Notes: generated from the letters alone by a model not told the origin. A stretch of 64,000 bases of DNA from Achromobacter pestifer (GCF_013267355.1 NZ_CP053985.1:3720001-3784000), one strand, 5' to 3'. Shown: positions 1 to 8,569, counted from the first letter of the stretch. Numbers and translations are program-made.

Positions 1-1
1 G

Positions 2-313
2 GCGCCTACCATGCTGTCCTTGATGGGCCTGGACAACGTGAATCCCATGCTGGGCGTGGATCTGACGCAGCGGGATCCGAATCGGGCGATGATGCAGTAC
101 GCGGATAATTTCGGGTATCTGCGGGGGGATCAGTTGCTGGTGCTGGAGCCTTCGAAGCCGCCGCGGCAGTTCAGGTATGAGGCGGCGCCTGTGGGGCGTG
201 ACGAGGTCTATGCGCCGGTGGAGCCTTTGGATCCTCAGCTCTCGGAAGAGGCCTTGGCGCATGCCTTGTGGGCTAGCTGGGCTTATCGGGAAGAGCGGTA
301 TCGGTTGCCTTGA
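2..313 (+). CDS. LTA synthase family sulfatase/phosphoglycerol transferase, C-terminal end (partial)
   Basis: The reading frame is open from the left edge and ends at a TGA at 311-313, so only about the last 103 residues are present. The segment APTMLSLMGLDNVNPMLGVD is typical of the C-terminal part of the sulfatase fold in LTA-synthase-like proteins, followed by a poorly conserved tail. Such proteins are inner-membrane enzymes with a periplasmic catalytic domain that transfer phosphoglycerol or related groups to glycans. The catalytic Thr and the metal ligands lie upstream of the window, so activity cannot be judged here. Confidence 0.7.
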   Translation, partial: APTMLSLMGLDNVNPMLGVDLTQRDPNRAMMQYADNFGYLRGDQLLVLEPSKPPRQFRYEAAPVGRDEVYAPVEPLDPQLSEEALAHALWASWAYREERYRLP

Positions 314-355
314 TGGTGGCTTTCTTTATGCGGGATGTTGCTGGTTCTTAAGACG

Positions 356-513
356 CTTGGGGCGTTGGGGGCCTGGGGCGCGCGGGGCAACGATTGCGGT
401 CCGGAGCCTTCGCTCCGGACTTCCCCTGCGTCATCCTCGTACGCCTTCGGCTCCCTACGGATTCCCTCGGGCTTATCGACGCCCCGCGCGCCCCAGGCCC
501 CCAACGCCCCAAG
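356..513. repeat. 33-bp perfect inverted repeat enclosing 92 bp
   Basis: Arms at 356-388 and 481-513 are exact reverse complements. The left arm begins CTTGGGGCGTTGGGGGCC. Inside is a second hairpin at 399-420 with stem GTCCGGAGC and loop CTTC. No convincing coding frame crosses it. It lies just after the sulfatase gene. It could be a terminator, a REP/MITE-like dispersed element, or both. Arms this long are unusual for a plain terminator. Confidence 0.75.
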
Positions 514-606
514 CTCCGGTGGTTAATTGCCAGAAATCGCGGGGGAGAATGTTGTTCTTGGGATAATTGGCACCGTCATTTTGTGGCGGAAGATCTTGCG
601 GTGCCC

Positions 607-640
607 GCTCGATGAGGCCGCCCGGGCGGCCTCATCGAGC
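607..640. terminator. 34-bp perfect palindrome, probable hairpin
   Basis: The two 17-base halves (607-623, 624-640) are exact reverse complements and begin GCTCGATGAGG. The RNA would fold with a CCCGGG tip. There is no clear T-run after it on the plus strand. It lies between the sulfatase gene and the acyltransferase gene. The remaining bases of 314-736 hold no gene I can support. Confidence 0.5.
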
Positions 641-736
641 ATACGCTCTGTCTTGCGGTGAGTGCTGACGCTGCGCGCTGATGGTAGGCTTGATTCTGCG
701 CAAGTCGGATTTTTCTTGAAGGTAGGAAACTGGCGC

Positions 737-1807
737 ATGACTTTTCCTGAATCGTCTTCCGGGGCTGGCCGCGCTGCCGCGGCCCAATCGAATAAATCCG
801 ATGCCCGCGCGTCCGTGCGGCGTCGCGTGCTGCCGTTGCCGCGCGGGCGGTTCGCGTGGGTGACGGGTGTCGTCAGTACCGTCTGGCTGGCGTTCAACAC
901 GGTGTTCTGGTGCCTGCTGCTGTTCCCTCTGGCCTTGTTGAAGCTGCTGCTGCCGTTCGCGGCGGTCAGGCGGGGCGTCGATCCCGTGCTCAACGGCATC
1001 GCCACGGCCTGGGTGTCCTGCAACGCCGGGTGGCTGGCGCGGATCCAGGATGTGTCCTGGGATGTGCAGGGCAATAGTGGGCTGCGCTATGCGGACTGGT
1101 ATCTGGTGAACTGCAATCACCAGTCCTGGGTCGATATCTTCGTGCTGCAGCAGTCGTTGAACCGGCGCATTCCGCTGCTGAAGTTCTTCCTGAAGCAGCA
1201 GCTGATCTATGTGCCGGTAATCGGGCTGGCGTGGTGGGCGTTGGATTTTCCGTTCATGAAGCGCCACGGCAAGGCGGCGCTGCGCCGCAATCCGGATCTG
1301 GGGCGGCAGGATCAGGAGACTGCGCGGCGGGCCTGCGCGAAGTTTTCGCTGGTGCCGACCAGCGTGATGGTGTTTGCGGAGGGGACGCGTTTCAGTCCTG
1401 CCAAGCGCGATGCGCAGGGATCGCCGTACCGGCATCTGCTCAAGCCCAAGGCGGGCGGGCTGGCGGTGGCGTTGAATGCGATGGGCAAGCGGTTTCGCTC
1501 GATGATAGACGTGACGATCGCCTATCCGGAGGGGGCGCCCAGTTTCTGGGATCTGGCCTGCGGCCGCGCGGGGCAGGTGCTGGTGCGCATGCGGCAGTTG
1601 CCGGTGCCGCCGGAGTTCTGCGAGGGCAACTACTCCGGCGACAAGGCTTTCCGCACGACCTTCCACCACTGGCTGGGCCAGCAGTGGCAGGCCAAGGACG
1701 ATGAGATCGAGGCCTTGACGGCGCCCGCCAGGACGGGCGCCGGCGCGGATCAGGCGCGGGCGGGCAGCACCGTGCCGGAGCATGCGCCGAAACCGATGCG
1801 CGGGTAG
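737..1807 (+). CDS. PlsC/YihG-type acyltransferase
   Basis: This is a 356-residue member of the 1-acylglycerol-phosphate acyltransferase family, which moves acyl chains onto lysophospholipids at the inner membrane. A hydrophobic segment spans about residues 41-75. The catalytic HX4D motif is NHQSWVD (H128, D133), and the later FAEGTRF motif binds the phosphate group. Length and motifs resemble E. coli YihG more than the short PlsC. I chose ATG 737 over an in-frame upstream start at 662, because the extra 25 residues are not conserved-looking and the hydrophobic segment follows 737 naturally. The 3' end overlaps the convergent fahA gene by 58 bases. Confidence 0.8.
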   Translation: MTFPESSSGAGRAAAAQSNKSDARASVRRRVLPLPRGRFAWVTGVVSTVWLAFNTVFWCLLLFPLALLKLLLPFAAVRRGVDPVLNGIATAWVSCNAGWLARIQDVSWDVQGNSGLRYADWYLVNCNHQSWVDIFVLQQSLNRRIPLLKFFLKQQLIYVPVIGLAWWALDFPFMKRHGKAALRRNPDLGRQDQETARRACAKFSLVPTSVMVFAEGTRFSPAKRDAQGSPYRHLLKPKAGGLAVALNAMGKRFRSMIDVTIAYPEGAPSFWDLACGRAGQVLVRMRQLPVPPEFCEGNYSGDKAFRTTFHHWLGQQWQAKDDEIEALTAPARTGAGADQARAGSTVPEHAPKPMRG

Positions 1808-3066
1808 CCGGCTTTCACGCATTCGGCGCGGATGATGACCTGGTCGCCATCCTGCAGGAAGGTGCGCTTTTCGCCCCAGGGCAGGTCGATCGGGCTTTTG
1901 CCGCCGTTGCTCAGTTCCAGCAGGGAGCCTGCTTCCGAGGGTTGCGGGCCGGACAGGGTGCCGGTGCCCAGCATGTCGCCCGCTTGCAGGTTGCAGCCGT
2001 TGACGGTGTGGTGGGTGATCAGCTGCGCCACGTTCCAGTAGGCATCGCGGAAGTTGCTGCGCGACAGGAAGGCGGGCGGCTGCTGGTCGGCGCGCGACTT
2101 TTCGGTGGTCAGCAGGACTTCCATCTGCACGTCGAAGGCGCCCTTGGCGCGGTTCGCGTCGGATGCCAGGTAGGGCATGGGTTGCGGTTCGGACGGGCCG
2201 CGCAGCCACTGCGTGCGGAACGGCTCCAGTGCTTCCATGGTGACGATCCAGGGCGAGATCGTGGAGGCGAAGTTCTTCGACAGGAAGGGGCCCAGGGGCT
2301 GGTACTCCCAGGCCTGGATGTCGCGCGCCGACCAATCGTTCAGGATGCATAGGCCGAACACGTGCGATTCGGCGTCGGCCAGGGGGATGCGCTCGCCCTG
2401 GGCGTTGCCGGTGCCGACGAAGATGCCCAGTTCCAGTTCGTAGTCCAGGCGGGCGCAGGGGCCGAATTGCGGCGCTTCGCCTTCATTGGCGGGGCGGGTC
2501 TGGCCGACGGGGCGGGGGAATTTCTGGTCCACGCCGATGCTGGAGGCGCGGCCGTGGTAGCCGATGGGCACCCACTTGTAGTTCGGCAGCAGGGGATTGT
2601 CGGGGCGGAACTGCTTGCCCACGGCGGTGGCGTGGTGCACCGAGATGTAGAAGTCGGTGTAGTCGCCGATGCGGGCGGGCGTGGTGTATGCGGCGTCGGC
2701 CTGGGCGACCAGCAGGGGCTCGACCGTGCCGCGCAGGGCGGCGCCTTCGCGCAGCGCGCGGGACAGCGCCAGGCGCAGGGCGCTCCAGTGGGCTTGGCCC
2801 AGGGCCATCAGGGCGTTCAGGCTGTCCGTGGCGCACGCGGCCAGGGCCTCGGCCGCCAGACCTTCGAAGGGCTGTTTGGCGGCCAGCGCGGCCAGGTCCA
2901 GGATCTGGTCGCCGATGGCCACGCCAGGGCGGAACGATTCCGTCGTGCCCTGGCGGCGGAAGGCGGCGTAGGGCAGGTTCTGTACCGGGAAATCGGACTT
3001 GCCGGTGTTGGCGCTGGCAATCCAGCTCTTCAAGGACGGGTCGTGGGTTTCGTTGATGGTGGTCAT
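1750..3066 (-). CDS. fahA: Fumarylacetoacetase
   Basis: A 438-residue enzyme for the last step of homogentisate degradation: 4-fumarylacetoacetate to fumarate and acetoacetate. It shows the family's SH3-like N-terminal part and the hydrolase core with DYTDFY, DYELELGIFVG and NDWSARDIQAWEYQPLGPF, which carry the Asp/Glu metal ligands and the catalytic region. ATG 3066 is preceded by AAGAGA. It lies downstream of hmgA on the same strand with a 124-base gap containing a hairpin. Maleylacetoacetate isomerase is not in the window, so that step must be encoded elsewhere or a maleylacetoacetate-tolerant route is used. Confidence 0.95.
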   Translation of the reverse strand: MTTINETHDPSLKSWIASANTGKSDFPVQNLPYAAFRRQGTTESFRPGVAIGDQILDLAALAAKQPFEGLAAEALAACATDSLNALMALGQAHWSALRLALSRALREGAALRGTVEPLLVAQADAAYTTPARIGDYTDFYISVHHATAVGKQFRPDNPLLPNYKWVPIGYHGRASSIGVDQKFPRPVGQTRPANEGEAPQFGPCARLDYELELGIFVGTGNAQGERIPLADAESHVFGLCILNDWSARDIQAWEYQPLGPFLSKNFASTISPWIVTMEALEPFRTQWLRGPSEPQPMPYLASDANRAKGAFDVQMEVLLTTEKSRADQQPPAFLSRSNFRDAYWNVAQLITHHTVNGCNLQAGDMLGTGTLSGPQPSEAGSLLELSNGGKSPIDLPWGEKRTFLQDGDQVIIRAECVKAGYPRIGFGACSGTVLPARA

Positions 3067-3137
3067 GGCTGCGTGTCTCTTTCAGTGTGGTTATGCGGTG
3101 GCCGGGCGCCAGGCGCCGGAAAATACAAATGCCAAAC

Positions 3138-3163
3138 GGCGATGAGCTTGCGCTCATCGCCGC
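3138..3163 (-). terminator. Hairpin between hmgA and fahA
   Basis: Arms CGGCGATGAGC and GCTCATCGCCG with loop TTGC form an 11-bp perfect stem. On the minus strand it is followed by a T-rich stretch, TTTGGCATTTGTATTTTCC. It fits a partial, rho-independent terminator after hmgA that would lower fahA expression relative to hmgA. Confidence 0.5.
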
Positions 3164-3190
3164 GGGCGTGGAAAGCAGGAGGCCTGCGCG

Positions 3191-4489
3191 TCACGCCTTG
3201 CTGGGGTCGAAATGCTTGGCGATGCCCTGCCAGCACCGGTAGTAGTCGCCCTGCAATTCTACCGAGGCCAGCGCCTGTTCCGTGGGGCGGATGACGCGCC
3301 GCGTCTCGAACATGAACGCCATGGTGTCGCGGATGTAGTGGGCCTTGCTGGTGTCGGCATGGGAGGCCTTTTCGAAGGTCTCGGCATCGGGACCGTGGCC
3401 GCTCATGCAGTTGTGCAGGCTGGCGCCGCCCGGCGCGAAACCGTCGGCCTTGGCATCGTAGACGCCCTGGATCAGGCCCATGAACTCGCTGGCGATGTTG
3501 CGGTGGAACCAGGGCGGACGGAAGGTGTTCTCCATGGCCAGGATCCGCGGCGGGAAGATCGCGAAGTCCATGTTGGCCGTTCCCGGGGTGTCCGACGGCG
3601 CGGTCAACACGGTGAAGATCGAGGGATCCGGGTGGTCGTAGCTGATGGAGCCGACGGTGTTGAAGTTGCGCAGGTCGTACTTGTACGGCGCGTGCGTGCC
3701 ATGCCAGGCCACCACGTTCAGCGGTGAATGGTCGATGGAGGCGCGCCAGAAGCCGCCCGTGAACTTGGCGATGAGTTCGAAGTCGCCCTCGATGTCTTCG
3801 TACCAGGCCACCGGGGTCTTGAAGTCGCGGGCGTTGGCCAGGCAGTTCGAGCCGATGGGGCCCAGTTCGGGCAGGCGCATGGCCGCGCCGAAGTTCTCCA
3901 GCATGTAACCGCGCGCGCTGCCGTCCAGCAGTTCCACGCGGAAGCGCACGCCGCGCGGGATGACCGCGATTTCCAGCGGCTCCAGGTCGATCAGGCCCAG
4001 TTCCGTGGCCAGGCGCAGGCGGCCTTCCTGCGGCACCAGCAGCAGTTCGCCGTCGGCGTTGTAGAAATAGCGGCCTTGCATCGAGCGGTTGGCGGCATAC
4101 ATGTGTATGGCCACGCCGCCCAGCTCGTCGGGGCTGCCGTTGCCGCCCCAGGTCTTCACGCCTTCCAGGAAGTCGGTGGGGGCGGCGGGAATGGGCAGCG
4201 GGCTCCAGCGCAGCTGGTTGGGCGTGACGGGGCCCTGGCCGAAGGTGCTTTGCCAGCCGGCGGCGCCGTCGAAGGCTTCGAACGGCTTGTGCTGCGCGCC
4301 GGGACGGATGCGGTAGAGCCAGGAGCGGCGGTTCTCGCTGCGCGGCGCGGTGAAGGCAGTACCGGAAAGTTGTTCGGCGTACAGGCCGTAGGGGCATTGC
4401 TGCGGCGAATTGCGGCCCAGCGGCAGCGCGCCGGGCAGGGCTTCGGTGGCGCAATTGTTGCCGAAGCCGGTCTGGTATTGCAGTTCCAT
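3191..4489 (-). CDS. hmgA: Homogentisate 1,2-dioxygenase
   Basis: A 432-residue non-haem iron dioxygenase that opens the homogentisate ring to 4-maleylacetoacetate. The likely Fe ligands H329, E335 (WFHRNIASE) and H365 (GHGPDAE) have the same spacing, 6 and 30 residues, as in the human enzyme. The [14 protein letters not shown] region is also typical. ATG 4489 has a strong AGGAGG Shine-Dalgarno. It is the first gene of the hmgA-fahA unit and diverges from a LysR gene. The 170-base gap between them should hold both promoters. Confidence 0.97.
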   Translation of the reverse strand: MELQYQTGFGNNCATEALPGALPLGRNSPQQCPYGLYAEQLSGTAFTAPRSENRRSWLYRIRPGAQHKPFEAFDGAAGWQSTFGQGPVTPNQLRWSPLPIPAAPTDFLEGVKTWGGNGSPDELGGVAIHMYAANRSMQGRYFYNADGELLLVPQEGRLRLATELGLIDLEPLEIAVIPRGVRFRVELLDGSARGYMLENFGAAMRLPELGPIGSNCLANARDFKTPVAWYEDIEGDFELIAKFTGGFWRASIDHSPLNVVAWHGTHAPYKYDLRNFNTVGSISYDHPDPSIFTVLTAPSDTPGTANMDFAIFPPRILAMENTFRPPWFHRNIASEFMGLIQGVYDAKADGFAPGGASLHNCMSGHGPDAETFEKASHADTSKAHYIRDTMAFMFETRRVIRPTEQALASVELQGDYYRCWQGIAKHFDPSKA

Positions 4490-4627
4490 GGAATCCTCCT
4501 GAGTGGCGGCGCGGTGCTTGGCTGCGCGGCCTGGTTGGGGGTGGCCGGTACGGAAAGGTGTCCGGGGGGCCGATATGCCATTGTCGGAAAAAACCCCCGC
4601 TGCGGCTACGGGAATGTAAAAATAGAG

Positions 4628-4648
4628 ACTATAAATTTTGTGAATAGT
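4628..4648. promoter_or_regulatory. Candidate LysR-type box
   Basis: ACTAT and ATAGT arms are separated by 11 A/T-rich bases, giving the T-N11-A pattern used by LysR-type regulators. It lies in the hmgA/lysR divergent region, directly before the lysR ribosome binding site (AGGGGG, 4649-4654). It could serve autoregulation and activation of hmgA. The motif is short, so this is a suggestion only. Confidence 0.4.
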
Positions 4649-4659
4649 AGGGGGTGCGC

Positions 4660-5568
4660 ATGGCCGAGTTGCGCGATGTCGATCTGAATCTGCTGCTGCT
4701 GTTCCAGCACTTGTTGGAGGACCGCAATCTGTCAGCCGTGGCGCGGCGCATGGACCTGTCGCAACCCGCGGTCAGCAACGCGCTGCGGCGCTTGCGGGAA
4801 GCATTCGGCGACGACCTGTTCGTGCGCACGGCGCAGGGCATGCTGCCCACGCCGCGCGCGCAGCGCCTGGCGGGTCCGGTCAGCGAGGCGCTGACCATGC
4901 TGTCGCAGGCCCTGAAGGACCAGGACGTGTTCGACGCGGCCACCAGCACGCGCCGCTTCCGGGTGGCGATGACGGACGTGGGCGAAATCCACTTCATGCC
5001 GCGCCTGATGGAAGTGTGCGTGCAGGTGGCGCCGCTGGTGCGCATCGATTCGGTGCGGGTGCAAGGACCGGATCTGCCGCGGGAAATGGAGACCGGGCGG
5101 GTGGATCTGGCGATCGGCGCATTCGATGAAATGGGGGCGGGCACGTTGCAGCGCATGCTGTTCCGCCAGGGCTATGCGACCCTGTTCCGGCAGGCGCATC
5201 CGACGGCGCACGCCGGCATGGGCCTGAAGGCGTTCCGCGCCGAACGCCACCTCATCGTGTCGCGCGCCGCGCCCTATGGGCAGGTCAACCAGTCCATGGA
5301 GCGCGCGGGCGTGGATCTGGCCGAGCATTTCAGCGTGCCGCACTTTTCGGCCGTGCCGTACATCGTCAGCGCGACCGATCTGCTGGCTACCGTGCCCGAG
5401 AAACTCGCCGCCAGCGCGGCGCCGCCGTTTGGCCTGCGCTACATGGCGCCGCCGATAAGAGTGCCGGCGCTGCAGACCAATATGTACTGGCAGCGCCGGG
5501 TGGACCGGGACAGCGGCAACCAGTGGCTGCGCGCCTTGATCGTGAATACGTTCGCGGTGGGGGCGTGA
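4660..5568 (+). CDS. LysR-family transcriptional regulator
   Basis: A 302-residue regulator. The N-terminal winged helix, about residues 5-62, contains [20 protein letters not shown] followed by [13 protein letters not shown]. The rest is a periplasmic-binding-protein-like effector domain ending in the typical QNQWLR-like segment. ATG 4660 is favoured over GTG 4654 because AGGGGG is spaced correctly for it. It diverges from hmgA-fahA and converges on the flavoprotein group, so an aromatic acid or homogentisate-pathway intermediate is a plausible inducer. Pseudomonas hmg genes are known to use an IclR-type regulator instead. The regulatory link here is inferred from position. Confidence 0.85.
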   Translation: MAELRDVDLNLLLLFQHLLEDRNLSAVARRMDLSQPAVSNALRRLREAFGDDLFVRTAQGMLPTPRAQRLAGPVSEALTMLSQALKDQDVFDAATSTRRFRVAMTDVGEIHFMPRLMEVCVQVAPLVRIDSVRVQGPDLPREMETGRVDLAIGAFDEMGAGTLQRMLFRQGYATLFRQAHPTAHAGMGLKAFRAERHLIVSRAAPYGQVNQSMERAGVDLAEHFSVPHFSAVPYIVSATDLLATVPEKLAASAAPPFGLRYMAPPIRVPALQTNMYWQRRVDRDSGNQWLRALIVNTFAVGA

Positions 5569-5574
5569 ACGGGT

Positions 5575-5769
5575 TTACGGCGCCACGGACGCGCGCGCCT
5601 GGCGCAGGGCCTCGCGCAGCACGTTCATGTCGCCCAGGTGGTTGGCCAGCAGCAGGATCAGCGCCGCGTTGAGTTCCTGGCTTTGCTCGTTGGTGAGATC
5701 GCGGTGGGTCTCGATCAGGGCTTCGTAGAAGTCATCCGGCGAGATCAGATTGGTTTCGGTAATCAGCAT
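5575..5769 (-). CDS. mhaB: DUF2783 small protein, MhaB-like hydroxylase partner
   Basis: A 64-residue, mostly helical acidic protein without Cys, membrane segment or signal peptide. It starts 19 bases after the flavoprotein hydroxylase gene on the same strand. In Pseudomonas putida U and Burkholderia xenovorans the 3-hydroxyphenylacetate 6-hydroxylase is described as a flavoprotein (MhaA) plus a very small coupling protein (MhaB) near the hmg genes. Size and position match that arrangement. The symbol is given by this analogy, not by sequence comparison. If wrong, it is simply a DUF2783 protein. Confidence 0.6.
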   Translation of the reverse strand: MLITETNLISPDDFYEALIETHRDLTNEQSQELNAALILLLANHLGDMNVLREALRQARASVAP

Positions 5770-5788
5770 GATGGAGTGATCTCGAAGT

Positions 5789-7459
5789 TCAGGCGCGGCC
5801 CGTGGCGCGGCCGACTGCTGCGGCGACGGCGGCAGCGTTGAAGGCGCGCCAGCGGCCGCAGACGTGTTGGTCGGGGCGGATCAGGTAGGCGGTGCCGGCC
5901 TGTGCGTCGTAGCGCTTGCCCAGGCAGCCCTCGCGGTCCGTCACGGCAGGCAGTTCCTTGGGCAGCGCGGACAGATTGCACTGCGGGCTGGCCACCAGCA
6001 CGGCCTTGACCGGCACCGGCGCCATGCGCAGGGCTTGCAGGGCAAGCAGCGTGTCGCGGTCGGGCAGGGCGTCGCCGCAGAACAGGGCCAGCACGAATTC
6101 GCCGTCCAGCTGCGCCAGCCACCAATCCTGCGCGTTCACGGGAGCATCCAGCGCGACCGCGCCCGGCACCATGCGGCCGCTGAAGGCGTCCGTGTCCGGC
6201 GTGTTCAGCGGCGAGCCGGCGTAGGTCGCGGGCAGCGACAGGCGGCCGCTGTTGACCAGCGAGCGCGCGAAGGGGTGGGTCTTGGCCAGGTTCAGCACCG
6301 CGTTGCGGAAGCTGCGGCTGATGTCGCTCTTGGGCGTGATGAAGTCGGTGGCGCGCGAGGAATTCAGGATGTTCTCGTCGGCGGCGTATTCGCGTTCGAC
6401 GGCGTAGCTGTCGATCAGCGTCTCGGGCGCGTGGCCAGCCAGCACCAGTTTCAGCTTCCAGGCCAGGTTTTCCGCGTCCTGCACGCCGCTGTTGGCGCCG
6501 CGGGCGCCGAACGGCGACACGCGGTGCGCGGAATCGCCCGCGAACACGACGCGGCCGTGGCGGAACTTGTCCATGCGTTCGCACGCAAAGGTATAGACGC
6601 TGACCCATTCCAGCTCGAAGCGCGCGTCCGGGCCCAGCAGGGCGCGGATGCGCGGCAGCACGTTCTCGGGCTTGACGGCCTCGACCGGGTCGGCATTCCA
6701 GCCCAGTTGGAAGTCGATGCGCCAGACATTGTCCGGCTGGCGGTGCAGCAGGACGGACTGGTTGGGGTGGAAGGGCGGGTCGAACCAGAACCAGCGTTCG
6801 GTCGGAAAGTCCGCCTGCATCTTGACGTCGGCGATCAGGAAGCGGTCGCGGAAGATGCGGCCATGGCTTTCCTGGCCGATCAGCTTGCGCACCGGCGAAC
6901 GCGCGCCGTCGCAGGCGATGAGCCAATCGGCATGCAACGCATAGGCGCCGTCGGGCGTTTCCACGCTGAGGACGACGCCGTCGTCGCACTGCTCCACGCC
7001 GGCGACCTTGTTCTTCCAGCGCAGATCGATATTGGGTTCCTGCCGCGCCTGCTCGTACAGATAGCCTTCGGCGTAGTACTGCTGCAGGTTGATGAAGGCG
7101 GGGCGGCGATGGCCGGGCTCGGGCAGCAGGTCGAAGCGCCAGACTTCCTGCTCGCGGAAGAAGACCTTGCCCACGTTCCAGGACACGCCTTTGTCTATCA
7201 TGCGCTGACCCACGCCCAGGCGGTCCCAGATTTCCAGCGTGCGCTTGGAGAAACAGATGGCGCGGGAACCGGTCGACAGGCGGAAGTCGTCGTCCAGCAC
7301 CACCACGCGCACGCCCTGGCGGGCAAGATCCAGCGCGGTGGTCAGGCCGACCGGGCCGGCTCCCACCACCACCACCTGATGCCTTGCCTGCGCGCTGGCG
7401 GCCTGGTCGGCGTGCTTTTCATAGGCGAATTCCATCGCCTGAAAGTCGATGTCTCCCAC
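5789..7459 (-). CDS. mhaA: FAD-dependent aromatic hydroxylase, MhaA-like
   Basis: A 556-residue class A flavoprotein monooxygenase. The FAD-binding GxGxxG is at G33-G38 (VVGAGPVGL), the DG motif at D184-G185 (CDGARSP) and the GD motif at G308-D309 (FAGDSAHRVSPFGARGANSG). A thioredoxin-like C-terminal domain follows, as in MhpA/PheA relatives. GTG 7459 has AGGAGAC seven bases before it. The substrate is not visible in the sequence. With hmgA, fahA and the tiny partner gene beside it, 3-hydroxyphenylacetate 6-hydroxylation to homogentisate is the best guess. 3-(3-hydroxyphenyl)propionate hydroxylase is the main alternative. Confidence 0.75.
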   Translation of the reverse strand: MGDIDFQAMEFAYEKHADQAASAQARHQVVVVGAGPVGLTTALDLARQGVRVVVLDDDFRLSTGSRAICFSKRTLEIWDRLGVGQRMIDKGVSWNVGKVFFREQEVWRFDLLPEPGHRRPAFINLQQYYAEGYLYEQARQEPNIDLRWKNKVAGVEQCDDGVVLSVETPDGAYALHADWLIACDGARSPVRKLIGQESHGRIFRDRFLIADVKMQADFPTERWFWFDPPFHPNQSVLLHRQPDNVWRIDFQLGWNADPVEAVKPENVLPRIRALLGPDARFELEWVSVYTFACERMDKFRHGRVVFAGDSAHRVSPFGARGANSGVQDAENLAWKLKLVLAGHAPETLIDSYAVEREYAADENILNSSRATDFITPKSDISRSFRNAVLNLAKTHPFARSLVNSGRLSLPATYAGSPLNTPDTDAFSGRMVPGAVALDAPVNAQDWWLAQLDGEFVLALFCGDALPDRDTLLALQALRMAPVPVKAVLVASPQCNLSALPKELPAVTDREGCLGKRYDAQAGTAYLIRPDQHVCGRWRAFNAAAVAAAVGRATGRA

Positions 7460-7572
7460 GGTTGTCTCCTGTGTGGGTCATATTGTTTTTATGTCACGAA
7501 GCCGCGCGCCGCCTTGCGGCGCGCGATTCCGGTTCCAGCGGGGAAGGGCCGCCGGCGGGCGGCCCGCCGGGA

Positions 7573-8526
7573 TCAGCCTTCCAGCTGCGCCCACATCTCC
7601 AGGTCGCGCTTGTCGGTCCAGATGCGCGGGTCGGTGTAGCCGGTGGCCTCGTCATAGGCGCGCGATACGTCGAACGGCATGCAGTGGTCGAAGATCACCC
7701 AGTCGCTGTAGCGCGGCTTCATGAAGTCGTAGACCTCGCGGTAGATGGTCTTCAGGTCCTTGCCTTCGGCCACGCCGCGGTTCACCGCGCCGTACAGGTC
7801 GGTCAGGAAGGCGCGCGTGCCGGCCAGGCCCTGGCGGACCTCGGTGGCGTTCTTCAGCGCGGGGCCGCGGCCCGGGACCATTTTTTCGGCTTCGAAACTG
7901 GACAGCGCGTCCAGCGTGCTGGGCCAGTCGCGGAAATAGGCGTCGCCGCAGTAGGGGGTGGATTGGTACTCGACCAGGTCGCCGGCGAACAGGATCTTCT
8001 GCTCGGGCAGCCAGGCGATGGTGTCGCCCTTGGTGTGGCCGCGGCCCACTTGCAGCAGCTTGACTTCCAGGTTGCCCAGGTTGACGGTCATCTCGCCCTT
8101 GAACGTCATGGTCGGCCAGACCAGGCCGGCCGGAATCGATTCGGCGTTGCGGAACAGGCGGGGGAAGCGGCCGATTTCGCTGGCCTTGTCCTGTTCGCCG
8201 CGCTCGACGATCAGGTCGTAGGTGTCGCGGCTGGCCAGGATTTCCTGGGCGTTGTAGGCCGACGCGCCGAACACGCGCACGGCGTGGTAGTGCGACAGCA
8301 GGATGTACTTGATGGGCTTGTCCGTGACTTCGCGGATGCGGCGGATCACGTCCTGCGCCATGACCGGGGTGGCCTGGGTGTCGACCACCATGACGGCCTC
8401 GTCGCCGATGATCACGCCCGTGTTGGGGTCGCCTTCGGCCGTGTAGGCATAGGCGTTGTCGGACAGTTTTTCGAACGAGACGACCTTGTCGTCCAGGTCG
8501 GCGTGCGAGGCGAATTGCTTGCTCAT
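7573..8526 (-). CDS. Metallo-beta-lactamase-fold protein with altered HxHxDH motif
   Basis: A 317-residue MBL-fold protein. The usual HxHxDH metal motif reads HYHAVR (H79, H81, V83, R84), so the Asp and last His that bind the second metal are missing. H164 (GRGHTKGD) and D183 (FAGDLVEY) are kept. One metal site may remain. ATG 8526 is chosen because GGAAGGAG lies just before it. The longer frame adds nearly 100 residues that look non-coding. It is the first gene of a minus-strand group with the flavoprotein hydroxylase, 113 bases upstream of it, suggesting a role in aromatic degradation, perhaps an ester, lactone or thioester hydrolase. Confidence 0.8.
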   Translation of the reverse strand: MSKQFASHADLDDKVVSFEKLSDNAYAYTAEGDPNTGVIIGDEAVMVVDTQATPVMAQDVIRRIREVTDKPIKYILLSHYHAVRVFGASAYNAQEILASRDTYDLIVERGEQDKASEIGRFPRLFRNAESIPAGLVWPTMTFKGEMTVNLGNLEVKLLQVGRGHTKGDTIAWLPEQKILFAGDLVEYQSTPYCGDAYFRDWPSTLDALSSFEAEKMVPGRGPALKNATEVRQGLAGTRAFLTDLYGAVNRGVAEGKDLKTIYREVYDFMKPRYSDWVIFDHCMPFDVSRAYDEATGYTDPRIWTDKRDLEMWAQLEG

Positions 8527-8532
8527 GGAGGC

Positions 8533-8569
8533 TCCTTCCACTTTTCTAGGAATAGGGTGTGTGGAAGGA
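8533..8569 (-). promoter_or_regulatory. 5'-UTR hairpin covering the Shine-Dalgarno of the MBL-fold gene
   Basis: On the minus-strand mRNA TCCTTCCAC (8569-8561) pairs with GTGGAAGGA (8541-8533), a 9-bp stem with a 19-base loop. The second arm contains most of the GGAAGGAG ribosome binding site for the start at 8526. This would hide the site until melted or bound. The upstream A/T-rich bases 8580-8640 are the likely promoter region. Confidence 0.55.

Noticed and set aside
632..2350. Long minus-strand frame of 572 codons across the acyltransferase and fahA
   Set aside because: Arg/Pro/His-rich translation without domains. It is the shadow of two real genes in high-GC DNA.
5864..7639. Long plus-strand frame of 591 codons opposite the flavoprotein gene
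   Set aside because: Gly/Ala/Val-rich shadow of the FAD-hydroxylase gene, with no motif.
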